Assembly (NCBI RefSeq): GCF_021018895.1
Contig: NC_079375.1
Coordinates: 14,919,492 to 14,983,491, forward strand
Origin: Seriola aureovittata
Taxonomy: Eukaryota > Chordata > Actinopteri > Carangiformes > Carangidae
DNA length: 64,000 bases
Direction of reading: 5' to 3'
Shown: in pieces, positions 31,027 through 42,300 of the stretch
How positions within the stretch are numbered: the first letter of the stretch is position 1
Layout: every line of letters begins with the position of its first letter
Program-made: the position numbers and the translations under genes
The notes under the pieces: model-generated
What the model saw: only the letters and a program-made list of their open reading frames with translations
The model's database searches: none
What the model was told of the DNA's origin: nothing

Positions 31027-31088
31027 CGCGAACCCGGCCAAAGAGCCCCGCCCATCCCGTTACCACGACAGCCACCAGCAAAGATGGC
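31027..31088 (+). promoter_or_regulatory. conserved promoter block of thapZF-C
   Basis: It contains CGCGAAC (31027-31033), CCCCGCCC (GC box) and AAGATGGC (31081-31088), a YY1-like initiator motif. This lies 115-176 bp upstream of the start codon and aligns with the blocks in front of A and B. Confidence 0.45.
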
Positions 31089-31202
31089 TAGCTGCTAGCT
31101 TGTTACAGCTGCTGCCGACCCTGCAGTCTGGCCTCCCGCCCTGTTACACTTCAACACTGTCCAACCACCTTTAAACCTGGAGGGACAAAACTTAAATCCG
31201 CG

Positions 31203-34200
31203 ATGTGCTCCGTCGTCGGATGTGATTCGTCGCGTCGCAGTGCGCAACGGTTCAAGTTACCGGAGGACCCAGAGAGTAGACTGGAGTGGGTTCAGTTTAT
31301 CTTCGAAGTCAATGGACAACGACTTAAAGAATCGTCCTGGACTGATATCACCATTTGTAGTGAACACTTCACAGATGACTGTTTTGACCTGGCTGCGACT
31401 GGCACGGTCCAGCTAAAGCCCAGTGCAGCCCCATCACTGTGTATCAAGTCAGAGCCAGACGAACCTCTGGAGAGCCCACAATCTGTGGTGAGTCTGCTGT
31501 GACAGCTGTGGTACCATCTGCTCCTCATCCCCCTTCCTGCCTCCTCAACACATCAGAGGATCACACACTCTACCTGTCAAACAAATCCAACTTTTCCAGC
31601 TGAATGGTTGGAGTTGTGAGCAGCACGCTGTTTATTTACAAAAGATGTTTTCAGTGGCTGTTAATCTCAGTGAATAAGTATCTAATCAAGTGATCAATCA
31701 TAAAGACAAGTCAGTGCCAGAGTCCCGGTTTTCATTGTCAAGGTGTTTATCACATTGTACAGTGACATACTAACAAGTTTCAATGTAGTCAAATACATGA
31801 GTTTCTGAGATCTTTATCCCACCCCACTGAGACACATCTGAGGCACGTTGAGAGTCATAGGCTATAATAACAACTATTTGTGTATTCACAATTAATCTTG
31901 TAAATGTAATGTATAACATAAACACAATGAAATCAATACTGGAGCTTCAACAATTAGTCGATCCCCAACTGTTTTGATAATCGATTAATCATTTAGTTTT
32001 ATGGCTCCATTTTCTCAAATATAAGAATTTGCTGCTTTTGTCTACACTATAGCAAATCTAATATTGTTGGGTTTTGGAGTGTTGGTCAGACAAAACCTTG
32101 TGCTCTTGGAAATTGTGATTCTGACACTTTGTAGGAGCAGGATTACACGATTATTCCAGAAAATAATTGGCAGATTAATCAATATTGAAAATAACTAAAA
32201 TAATCAGCATCCCTTCACTTCCTTTCATACAACATAAAGCCTGCATGAAGTAAATCTTGTTCACATATTTTAATAGTCATAAACTGACTCATAGTGCATG
32301 TCCACATTTTGTGTGTCCTTCCGTGATCCTCCTGCTTGGTCTGACAGGTGCTTAATGGCCAATTGACTTCTCCCTGTAGTGCTGCTGAGGTCACACACAG
32401 TATGATGAACATGTTCTATATCACTCGTGCCTGGTCTGTGAGACCATGTCATCCCACTGCACACATTTACAGATTAATGAGACCATTCACAGTGCAGTTG
32501 TTCACTACGCTCATTGTTCAGTCACTGCACACACACACACAGCTGTCATATATACTCATGGTACTTTAATGTGCTGTGGATGGAAACATCAATCAGAGAC
32601 ATTTATGGTGCAGTTAAGTGTTTTTTTTTTTGGTGCTTTTGTGCAGGAGCCTGTGGAAACCACTGAAGTCGCTTGTCAGTGTGATGACCTTGACACTTAC
32701 AACAGTCCAGCTGCCTACTCTGAAAAGTCGAAACATACTTTAACAGGTAAGAAACGTTTCATACTGTGTTGTAATAGGATATTAAGTGGTTACTTAATTT
32801 GTTAAACAGTTTCTTTACATGTGGATGCGGAACTTTATTTTGTGGGTTTCCAAGCAAGTCCGGTGCTGCCTCAAGTGTCGTGTTCACCTGGTGTTTCAGA
32901 TGCTGTCACCATTGGACATGGCCAAAATGTACAAAAAGTTATGAATACGGATTTGAACAAGGAAAAGTAAGTTACACTTTTACACAACATTTGTTCTTAC
33001 ATTGAAAAATCAGGTTAGCTTTTTAAACATGGAGCTCACAAGAGTTCATTTTTAATTGTATTTTAGAGCTGCACTTCTGCAGATGGAAGGAAAGCACATT
33101 GTGAATGAAAGCTGCCTGCTCCAGCTGTTTCGCCGCAAATGCCCGTCGTGTGGCTGCAAGCTTCGGATGGAGAAGGTCACCTGTGGGGTACTGATCATCT
33201 TGAACCAACAGTGTCTTCAGTGTGAGTACAGAAACCAGTGGAAAAGCCAGGTCAATGCCAGTGTCCCAACAGCTGAAGAAGTAACTCCAGAGACCCAAAA
33301 AGTAGGTGTATTTGATTACTCATATGAAATAAACAGTTCATTTAGAAAAGAGATTTTCAGACAAGTTTGACACTGTGCTTTTGTTTGGAAAAACAATTAC
33401 CATAATTCAACTTGTTTATCTTTCACAGGAATTGCCAACAGATGACAACCCCTGCAGTGCAGTCTCCTCTGAGGTCGTTACTCTCAGTGATGAAGACAGC
33501 GATCCCTCAGATGATGGAGAGGACGGTGATGAAGGTGGGGTGAGTACAGACGGGGAGTGGAATCCAACGGAGGAGATTTTGCTGGCTGAGGAGCTCAGAA
33601 AGGAATCTGAGGAGGAAACCGAAGATGAAGGCGAAGAGGAAGACGATTTTGATTCCCCGGGTGGCCTCAAGATTAACGAGCTCTGCACAGAGTGTGGAAG
33701 CTTTTTCAATACTCTGAAGCCTCACACATGTGAGCACAAAATTAAGCCCTATTCCTGCAATATTTGTGGCAAAAGATGCGTCACTGAGACGTCTCTAAAA
33801 ACTCATAGCAAAATCCATGATGAAACGTATGATCATCCCTGCAAATACTGCCACGTTACCTTCAAGACAAGGGTGGACAAACTTAAACATGAGCAGATCC
33901 ATCAGGATAGCAAAGATCCCTATAAATGCCCCGACTGTCCAGAGACATTTGCCACAAGTAAAGCGCGCAGCATCCACCTGTCAAACCACAGAGTGCCAAA
34001 GGAGTTCAAATGTGGAGTGTGTGGGATTGAGTTTAAGGATGTACATCATCTTCGGAGACATTCCGTTGTTCACACGGGACTGAAGCCGTACAAGTGTTCG
34101 GTGTGCCAGCGTGGCTTCAACCAGACGAGCCATCTCAAATCTCACATGCGTCTGCACACAGGGGAAAGGCCTTATAAGTGTCAGCACTGTGACAAATGCT

Positions 34201-34823
34201 TCAATCACAACGTGAGCTTGAAGAGTCATGTCCAGCGTTACCACGCATCCAATTCTGGGCGTGAACATAAGAAGGGTAAGATCAATGAAAGAGCAAGCCA
34301 CACTGGTGATGCTGAGGACAGTGAGAGTAAGAGAGGAACAGACTCAGAGTTTGACAATATAGAGGAAGAACAAGACACAGAAGAGGAGGTGCAGAAGGAG
34401 AGAATAGATTTGCCAAAAAGTAGAAAGAGGAGCACAGGCCGACCCAGAGGAAGGCCTAAGAGAGATAGAGCGGGCGACTTGCTTCTGTCAGGGCAAAATA
34501 AAAACAGGCGCTCAAAGACTAAGACTTCAAAATCAAAGGTGCAGAAGTCCAAGACAACTGGTTCCAGCGATGAGGAGGGTGAGGGCGAGCGGTCGGACAG
34601 CAGCATATCATTTGACTCGGAAGAGGAGGAAGTATCAGAAGAAGAAGAGGAGAAGCAGACAGCGAAGAAGAGCAGAGGGAGATCTAGAGGAAGACCAAAA
34701 AACGACAGTGACTCTGATTTTCACCCAGAAGAGGACACAAAGAAAAAGAGGTACAGCAGTGACAACAGTGGTGAGAGGTCAGGGAAGCGCAGGGGGAGAG
34801 CAAGAAAGAAAGTAATGGTCTGA
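31203..34823 (+). CDS. thapZF-C: THAP, zinc-ribbon and six-C2H2-finger protein
   Basis: Most diverged member of the trio. Exons: 31203-31487, 32647-32746, 32855-32966 (or 32810-32966), 33067-33301 and 33429-34823, in frame to 708 codons (723 with the longer exon 3). THAP ligands C2, C7, C52 and H55 are present; the SUMO-type IKSE site is at Lys82. Zinc-ribbon-like exon: KCPSCGCKL then NQQCLQCEY. C2H2 fingers run from 354 to 516. Finger 6 keeps all contact residues seen in A and B, finger 5 keeps most, and fingers 1, 3 and 4 differ. Finger 4 (439-459) reads K-D-V-H-H-L-R-R after its Phe. The tail has GRPRGRPK, SRGRPK and KRRGRARK. Oddity: the acceptor position used for exon 3 in A and B no longer has AG here, so the splice site has shifted, with two in-frame candidates. 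Exon 4 ends nine bases later (TQK) than in A and B. Confidence 0.83.
31940..32212. mobile_element. interspersed repeat in thapZF-C intron 1
   Basis: It starts 'gcttcaacaattagtcgat' and 'gataatcgattaatcattta' and ends 'cagattaatcaatattgaaaataa'. The ends are inverted copies of a CGATTAAT-rich motif. This is a pattern I know as an abundant non-coding repeat of percomorph fish. It is absent from the introns 1 of A and B, so it inserted after the duplication or was lost from them. Confidence 0.6.
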
Positions 34824-37760
34824 CATTTCTTACAATTGACAGAGAAGAAAAAAAAAACTGGTGTGAGCAGCTGTGATAAGAAAGGAGCAATAATGATTGG
34901 ATGGCCACACAGAACTGGAACCTTGGAACAGTTAGGAATATGAGAAACAAAAATACACAGAAGAGGGCCTTTCCAAATTTCATACATTTTTAGTGTTATG
35001 AGATCATATTTACACTTATTTACGCAGTTTATACAAAAAGCCCTTAATTCATTATGTCTTATGAAAATACGTTCAGTCTTTTAAGAAGTGCTAAGAAAGT
35101 CAATGATTGTTCAAAGTCAATGTGAAGCTAATGGAAGGAGTTATTTAGCTTGTCTTGGTGGCTTCCATCAACGACTGGGTGCATTGTAAGACAGTGAATG
35201 TCAGTGTAAGGTGAGATAACTGCGAATTCCCTTTGGAAAATCTTGGTTAAATAATCACCAAATGTTGGAAAGAAGGATATTGCTGCTGGAAAATATGTAT
35301 GTATCTATTCATGTGCAGTTTTGTAATAATAATGATGTCAGTTTCAAGCAAAAAATACATTTATACTCTTAAAAGTCCAGGCACTGTAGTATAGTCTTTT
35401 TTTATATCTGTCACTCTTTTAGTCACTATGAAGCTGCATAATTATGTTGTGTGTCTTGTGTGTAAGGAAAGGAAAAGCATTCAGATAGAAAATCATTTGT
35501 TAAATGTTTTGTTTCATAATTCGATACTTCATAATTTTGATTGTTGGCTAGTAAATCAGACTCAGTCTATCTTAACGTTCTTGCCTTTGAACTGACGCAA
35601 GTGGTGCGTTTGATATTTCCACCTGATGTCTTCATAAAAATGTCAGTTCTCCTCCTCAGCCTGAGCTTCAGTGAAAACCTATGTGGCCTGTGAAAGAACT
35701 TTTTTAAGAAATGCAGTGGTTTTGCACGCTTTAGCTCAATAGGTACAAATTGATATAATTTACATTATGACTGAATTTTCCAAAGTATTTGGATTGATCT
35801 GCTGTCTTTCATGAATCCACTGGCTTCACTTCACATCAGTATGTTACCAAAATCAACTTACAGAGACTCCAAAGCAGTTGTATATGCAGCAGGTTATCCG
35901 TCACAGTGAAGTAAAGTAGGCCGTTGTGCTGTCATGATCTGAAAATAACACATTTTCGAGGAGGGACTGTTTTGAAACTCACCCTCTTGGACAGTTTGAG
36001 GACAATCTGACATTTGAGTGTTCATATTGTGATGTTGAACAGCAATGCAAGCAAATGCCCAAACTCACGGTATGCTTTTATGATGTCAGTGCTTGATCAC
36101 AGTTTGTCTTCTGGATTTGATTTACCTGACAACAGAGGTCACCTTTGTTTTTTTTGACAGATCAAACCTCAGAGCTTCCCTGAATGCACCATTGAGGATG
36201 GCTCAGGGAGGGAATATTAAAACACAAGTGAATAAGAAAGTTGGAGGGTTCTTGTTTTTTGAATCACCTCTCCCAAGTCTCTGCTAGTTTACTGCCATAC
36301 TATACAGACACTAACTAGAAAATAGTTGCAACTAATATTAAATATATACAGTTTGGAGGTAACGGCATAAAAATGGCAAAATATAGGATGTGGGCCTTCA
36401 AAGGTTTTCTGATTTTTTTTACATAAAAAATAAAATATAAATGTGTGTGCCTGCCATTTTGAGTGTCATTTTTACCATATCCATTAGCTCATAGAGTTAT
36501 GTAAAAAACAAGCAAACAACAAAATTAAGTTATTCGCATTTTTACTTAAATAATTAAATCAGACAGAATAGTCTGGCCAACTTCAGGAGAGATGTTGTGC
36601 GTCTAGTATCTTGCCAAAGGAATAACAACGACCGAACAGTTTTCTCTACCTTGCAGTTTTTGGATTTAAACGTGCAGTGGGTGTATCTGGTTTCAGAGTT
36701 CCCACTTTGATCTAAACCCCTGAATGACTCACTGCCTGCTTACATGTTTATCCTCTCTTGCTCTCTGCCAGTGCTTAAGCTCGCTTCAAGGCCCATCAAG
36801 TTTTTCTGAGAGTTGGAGAAACTTCTTCGGCTTTGCTTTCTGGCAAAGAGTCAGCCTGTTGCTGGCTGAGCTCACGGCTGCTTAGTAGATTAGACACACT
36901 GGTGGTTGGCAGATCTACATAAGGCCTAACTTTGTCTGGAAAACAGAAATGAAAGGAACTTCTTTGACTTTTAATGAGCTACAAACCCTGTCACTTATGG
37001 GATGTACTGATGTATGAGTGTACTGACATGTGAGGGCATGAGAAGCTCTCAATCAAATACTTGATGTTTGGAGTTTGTCTGGAGTACTAGCTTTCAACAG
37101 TACATTTGTAAAATCCACCGTTCAGCTGCATTAGCTTTTGATAATTTGTAGTCCAGATTTTGTCACATAGGCAAAAATTTGAGGAACAGTTAAACAGAAT
37201 TAGTTTAACAAGACTTTAATTGTTCGATACATTTGTCTGATTGCACTTTGACTCATGAGATTTTCCAACAAAAAAGTCTGAAATTAAACTCAGAGACTAA
37301 CTCATACAAAGGAATCTGGTACAGCGTGTGTAATAGATTTGTCCTCCAAGTTATATATTTTACTCAGGTCCAGTGATCTGTTTAGAATGATTTTTATGAA
37401 TCAGCTAACTTTGCACAGTGCGACTAAATAAGAGAGGGACACAGTCAGGCTTTTTAAGTCAGCACACTCAGTCAAGAACTTCGTGATGGACATAATATCT
37501 TGGTGATGACCAATTTTTAAAAGGATTAAGGAATACTAGTGCTGGAATGGAAAAAATGAAAACAAATTCAGTAAAATATCTGCTGTAGGTATTTAATTAA
37601 GATGAAATTCAGACTGATGAGAACAGAAAACATCTGTTTTTGTTCCTTTTTTAACTCTTTTTACAGTTTACTTTTCTGTGTTATTTAGTGTTTTAAGAGC
37701 TGAGTCAATTAGACAATTGGCAGGCAATGAATTAATTCAGTCATTTTTTCATGGTAAAAT
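34824..37760. other. 3' flank of thapZF-C and spacer
   Basis: Presumed 3' UTR for an unknown length, then spacer. AATAAA-like motifs near 36428 are too far to assign. No exon or repeat recognised. Confidence 0.45.
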
Positions 37761-38157
37761 GAGAAAAATTCAGGTGACCCATTTTCTATGTCTAATCTAA
37801 ATTGTTTTCTCTCCTGCGTTAAAAAGGTCCAAAAAAAGTTCTTGCCAGGATAATCTGTCTGAAGTTGCTGATTTATTTTTTCTTTGTGAATTTTTTTCTA
37901 TGACAAAAATAATTGTCAGGACTGAATGTTTGATGTTGTGATACTCATTCCGGGCCACAAGAGGCTGAAGTACCTATAGTCTTAATAGGACTATAAGTAC
38001 TCCATATACTCCAGTAATCCACAAACACAAGTTACTGTACATAGTGTGTTAAGTAACTGATTATCCTGGCAAGAACTTTTTGTTTTCACCTTTTCAACGC
38101 AGAAGAGAAAACAATTTAGATCAGACTATGAAAATGGATCACTAGAATATTTTTCTC
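37761..38157. repeat. long inverted repeat (hairpin), arms about 97 bp
   Basis: The left arm at 37761-37855 (ends AGTTCTTGCCAGGATAATC) is the reverse complement of the right arm at 38059-38157 (starts GATTATCCTGGCAAGAACTT), at roughly 80 percent identity by eye. The loop is about 203 bp. It could be a fold-back transposon, or a locally inverted duplication that would give double-stranded RNA if transcribed. No coding capacity. Confidence 0.75.
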
Positions 38158-39662
38158 ACTTGTCTCTCAGGGCTTCTGTAAACTGGATGATAACTGTCCC
38201 ATCAATGAATAATCAATGAATAATCAAAATAATGTGTAGTTGCTGCTCAAGTTTTGCTGTGACCTCGTGCTCCTCCAATAAGGTGACACTAGTGTCCTGC
38301 TAGTCATGGGAAAACCACTAGATGTCCTCCTTGTGCCACGAATACTGACTGATCTCCAAGCAGTATAAAGTGGGATCGCAGCCATCCCTCCAACACACGT
38401 TCAGTTACTGTGGCAACTGTTACTTCTCTGGCAGTGCCTCAGCTTGCCTGTTGAGTGGGTCCAAGTTGTGTTTTTTTTCTCCTTTCTCTTATCTTTTGCC
38501 TGTCTTCTTTTCCTCCTCTGCTCTTCCTCTCTCCTCCTCCTCTCCTCTTCCCTGGGACCCAGTGTATTTTCCTGGGAGAGAGCAGGTTTTTATCACATTA
38601 TCTCTCCCACTCTGTTGGACTCTCTCCATACTTGACCTCCTGGTCATGCAGATATCCTATAGCCACCCCGGAAAGAGTATGGGTGTATTGAAAATTAAAT
38701 AGGAGCTGAGACGCACACAATGGAGTCTGCTGCTGGGGCTTGAAAAATTCTTGTATTTACTAACATTACAAGCACGTCATTATACAAGTATTTCTTCTTC
38801 TTGTTTCTATTTCTGTTTTTCCATAAGGCCATGACTATATATGTATTATTTTCTTCCTCTGTTTTCTCTCTTTTCATTCTGCTGTTTCTGTCCACTTGTG
38901 TAATGCCCTCCCTCACTGGGTGTGATGATTTGAAGCTGGTCTTTTCCAGATGTCAGTTAAATAATCTGAGCTGCTCTCTGTTGACAGAAGAGTAGATTGA
39001 TGCTTTGAGGCCGACATGAGATGAAGAGTGGATCATGGAGAAAACAATTTTGGCGCGAGCTGCTGCCATCAGTGTGAGGATAATATATATTTTTTGGCAC
39101 TATAAATTTACCCACTAGGATCCTCGGATTCTGTTCATTTTCTTCCTCAGTGCATGTCAGATAGACAGGAACATTATGGGAAAAAAGTGTGGTAAAATAA
39201 CTTGAGCTGAGATTAAGGAGTACATAAACAAGCACACAGAGCCACAAGAAAACTCTTTTGCATTTATGGTTTTTGTATTTGCCTGAGATATCAGATTTGA
39301 AAAGGTTTCCCACACGGGAACTCAGATACCGACCAAATGTCATAAGCCAAACAGATTGTGGATCCACCTGGGCCAAATGACATTTTCTCACTTATCAATT
39401 CCCAGATAACATTACTTGCTTATTGAAATACACTTGGCCTTTGCACTGTTCTCCTTTTTTGTCTTCTGCACTGTGTTTTATTATCAAGTGCATGACTCGT
39501 TTTCAGGAATCCTTTTTGTTTGGTTGAACTACTTGACTCCCTCAAAAGTGATATCTAATAAATTGTGTCTAAAGCTAAAAACAGTCGCACTTGAAATTAC
39601 AAATAGGCTGAGGCAGGGAATGATTGCCTGTAATGATACTTGATTACAATTAATGTTGTCTT
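38158..39662. other. spacer, no gene seen
   Basis: Frames at 38370-38700 are driven by a T/C-rich tract and have no recognisable domain. A TATAAA at 38364-38369 stands alone, without any downstream coding sequence that I can support. Confidence 0.45.
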
Positions 39663-40047
39663 TTAAAGGAATAGGATAATAAGATTGATACCACGCTGAC
39701 ATCCGTCTGTTAAATATGAAGCTGGAGTCAGTTAGCTTAGCTAAGCTTAAAGACTGAAAACAGGGGAAACGGTTAGCTTGGCTCTGTCCAAATTAAACAA
39801 AATTAATCTACCAGCACATCCGAAGGCTCACTAATTTACAAGTTATATGTGTGTTACCAGGGAATGATTGTCTGTTATGATATGTGGATTTTATTAACTT
39901 TGGACGGAGCCGGGCTAGCTGTTTCCCCCTGCTCCAAGTCTTTATGCTAAGCTAATCAGCTGCTGGCTGTAGATGCAAGAGTGGTATCAGTCTTTTCATC
40001 TAAATCACCATATTTCCCAAAAGCTGAGAATTTTCTGGAGGAATTAT
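39663..40047. mobile_element. palindromic TTAA-ended interspersed repeat, copy 2
   Basis: It begins TTAAAGGAATAGG and has the internal blocks GTTAGCTTAGCTAAGC, ACAGGGGAAAC and, inverted, CTGTTTCCCCCTG and TTTATGCTAAGCTAATC. It ends near 'ggaggaattattc'. Same family as the copy at 3601. Confidence 0.6.
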
Positions 40048-42002
40048 TCACATGAACTGTTTCAAGATCCCATGATATGAAAAAATATGGTTTTGCTGTC
40101 TAACTGTCCAGGCTCTTGCAAAGATATTCCTCTGTGTATCTCTTTCTGTGTAAAGTTTCACTGCAGCATTTTTCATCATTCACCCGTCATTCATCGGTTC
40201 AGAATGGCCTCCTCTTCCGCTGACTCTGACAGAGAAGACAGAGTACTGTCATGTGGTATTTATCAATCGTACAGTATTTGTATTCTGTTATTTATTGTAA
40301 ACCTCCCCTCCTCCTTCCACCCCCTATCTGTGCAGAATTACCCCCATCAACAGTGCAATCACTCGTCTCCTGCTATCCAGCCTGGTTGAGTGGCAAGTAT
40401 TAGTTTGCGCCCTCTACCACAGCGCGGCATCGTCAATCCAAAACAGCAGGGACTGAGTGGTGTGTCAAGGATGTCAGCAAGTTTTCTCCCTGAGTTGGGA
40501 GAAGTGTTAGATCTTATTCAGAGATGAGCATAAATTTGGTGATAGAGGGCCCCTGAAAAAATCCATACTGTTGTCAGTTTTGAATTTAAATCCACAGACG
40601 ATACCAACACTTTTCGACTTTTCATATAGCATCTGTGCTTGTCAGATAGGTGTGTGCAGCATCAATACAAATATGTAAATGTGCATGCATGCATTTAGCA
40701 GCATTCGTTCAAATGAGCACACCAACACTAACAGCTTCGCAAGAAGTATTGATAGCTGACAGTGTTTGCTGCTAATTTCATTATTATCTAATCTATTCAT
40801 GTCACTGAAATATTAAATTTCATAGCAGCAGTAGAGAGATTTACTCAGACAGATCCCGCTTTAAATGTTTCATATCAAGGCAACAGGCTGGATATTTAAA
40901 GTTCACATGGATGGCTGAACAGTTGATGTTTCTTTGGCTTGAAGTTTCCATTGTAAAACTAATGATACCTGACAGATAATATCAACACACAGGACCTCCA
41001 GCATATTGCATTCATTCAGCATTCCTCTGCCTGTTGATCTCCTTGGCACTGAGAAAAAAAAAAAGCTGCATTAAGGATACTGAAAGAGTCACTTCGTGAC
41101 ATATTCATAATATAAAAACATTTAGCATTCAGTGGTTTGTATACTAATGCACCATAAGTGAAACAGAGAAAAAGAGACAGCATTAAAGAAACCATTTGAG
41201 TTATAACTCCTGTTTAATACACTGCACTGAGGTGAATAATGACACTAAAGCTGCTGAGATATCTGTCATATAAACCACATTTTCCATGTCATATTATTTC
41301 AAGTGTGTCGGATCCTCATAACTATATTTACTTGCTGTTACTTGCTTCTGTGCACAGTTTGTAGTGCTATAAAATGTGAGAAATGCGGAACAAAATAGCT
41401 CAAATTTAACAAAAAAAAATATTTTCGATCATTCCCCCGGCCCTCTTTACACTTCAACTTGATTATCACTGGAGAGAAACTTCCCTGGATATGGGAAGCT
41501 AGACAGAAAGACAGAGAGAGTATGGTTCTTGTTTGTGATCTGACATCTGCTTTCTGTTCCCCTCCCAACGCCAAGTTACAGTCATTTGAATCAAAAACTT
41601 TTTAATCAACCTTTTAAATGTTAATTACCCCGTTACTCACGAGCATACACGTGTAGAGCAGCAGTCTGTAGAAAATCAGAGGTGACAGAAACCCCCAAGT
41701 GGCTGTGACACTGCCAGCTGGTGACAGAGACAGTTATCTGTACAAGGCTACTGTGTTCCTCCAAATCGACAGAGGCATGTTACCTTTCCACTTAGCTGCT
41801 GTGCACCAGAGTAATATATCCCTCCAGGATCCGTGTACATGCAGATGCAGACACTTGTCTGTTTGCAACTTTGTTTTGAAATATTAATGAACTAGACAGT
41901 TTTATATGCCAAGATACATATCTCATACTGCAAATATTACACACTGTCACTTAGATGAAATGACCCAATGTCCCAGTCACTTGTGTCAGTTATTCAGTTA
42001 TT
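40048..42002. other. spacer, no gene seen
   Basis: No supported exon, repeat family or RNA gene. Short open frames at 40087 and 41699 show no domain or conserved motif. Confidence 0.45.
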
Positions 42003-42300
42003 TCACCACTTTGGTCCAAGCTGAAATATCTCAACAACAATTGGATGGACCGACATTAAATTTTGTAGCATTGACACGAACTCTTTCATATAGCACAATC
42101 ATCAGGCCAACATTGCAGTTTGTCCAATACTGCATACCTGCTAAACAAACACACTGATGATGAAAATGTTAAACACAATACCTGCCAAACAACAGCATGC
42201 TGGTACTCTGCTGTTAGCATTTAGCTCAGCGCTGTGCCTATAAGTGTAGCCTCACAGAGCCGCAAGCATGTCTGTGGACTCGAAGTCTTGAAGCACCTTT
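42003..42300 (+). mobile_element. interspersed repeat (family shared with 44040-44730)
   Basis: Contains 'tctcaacaacaattggatgg', 'gctgttagcatttagctcag' and 'tagcctcacagagccgc...tgtggactc'. These modules recur in the same order at 44040-44730 and are typical of a high-copy percomorph repeat. Non-coding. Confidence 0.6.

Noticed and set aside
38364..38702. TATAAA followed by a 110-codon frame as a possible intronless gene
   Set aside because: The frame is a T/C-rich low-complexity translation and no further promoter or coding support is visible.
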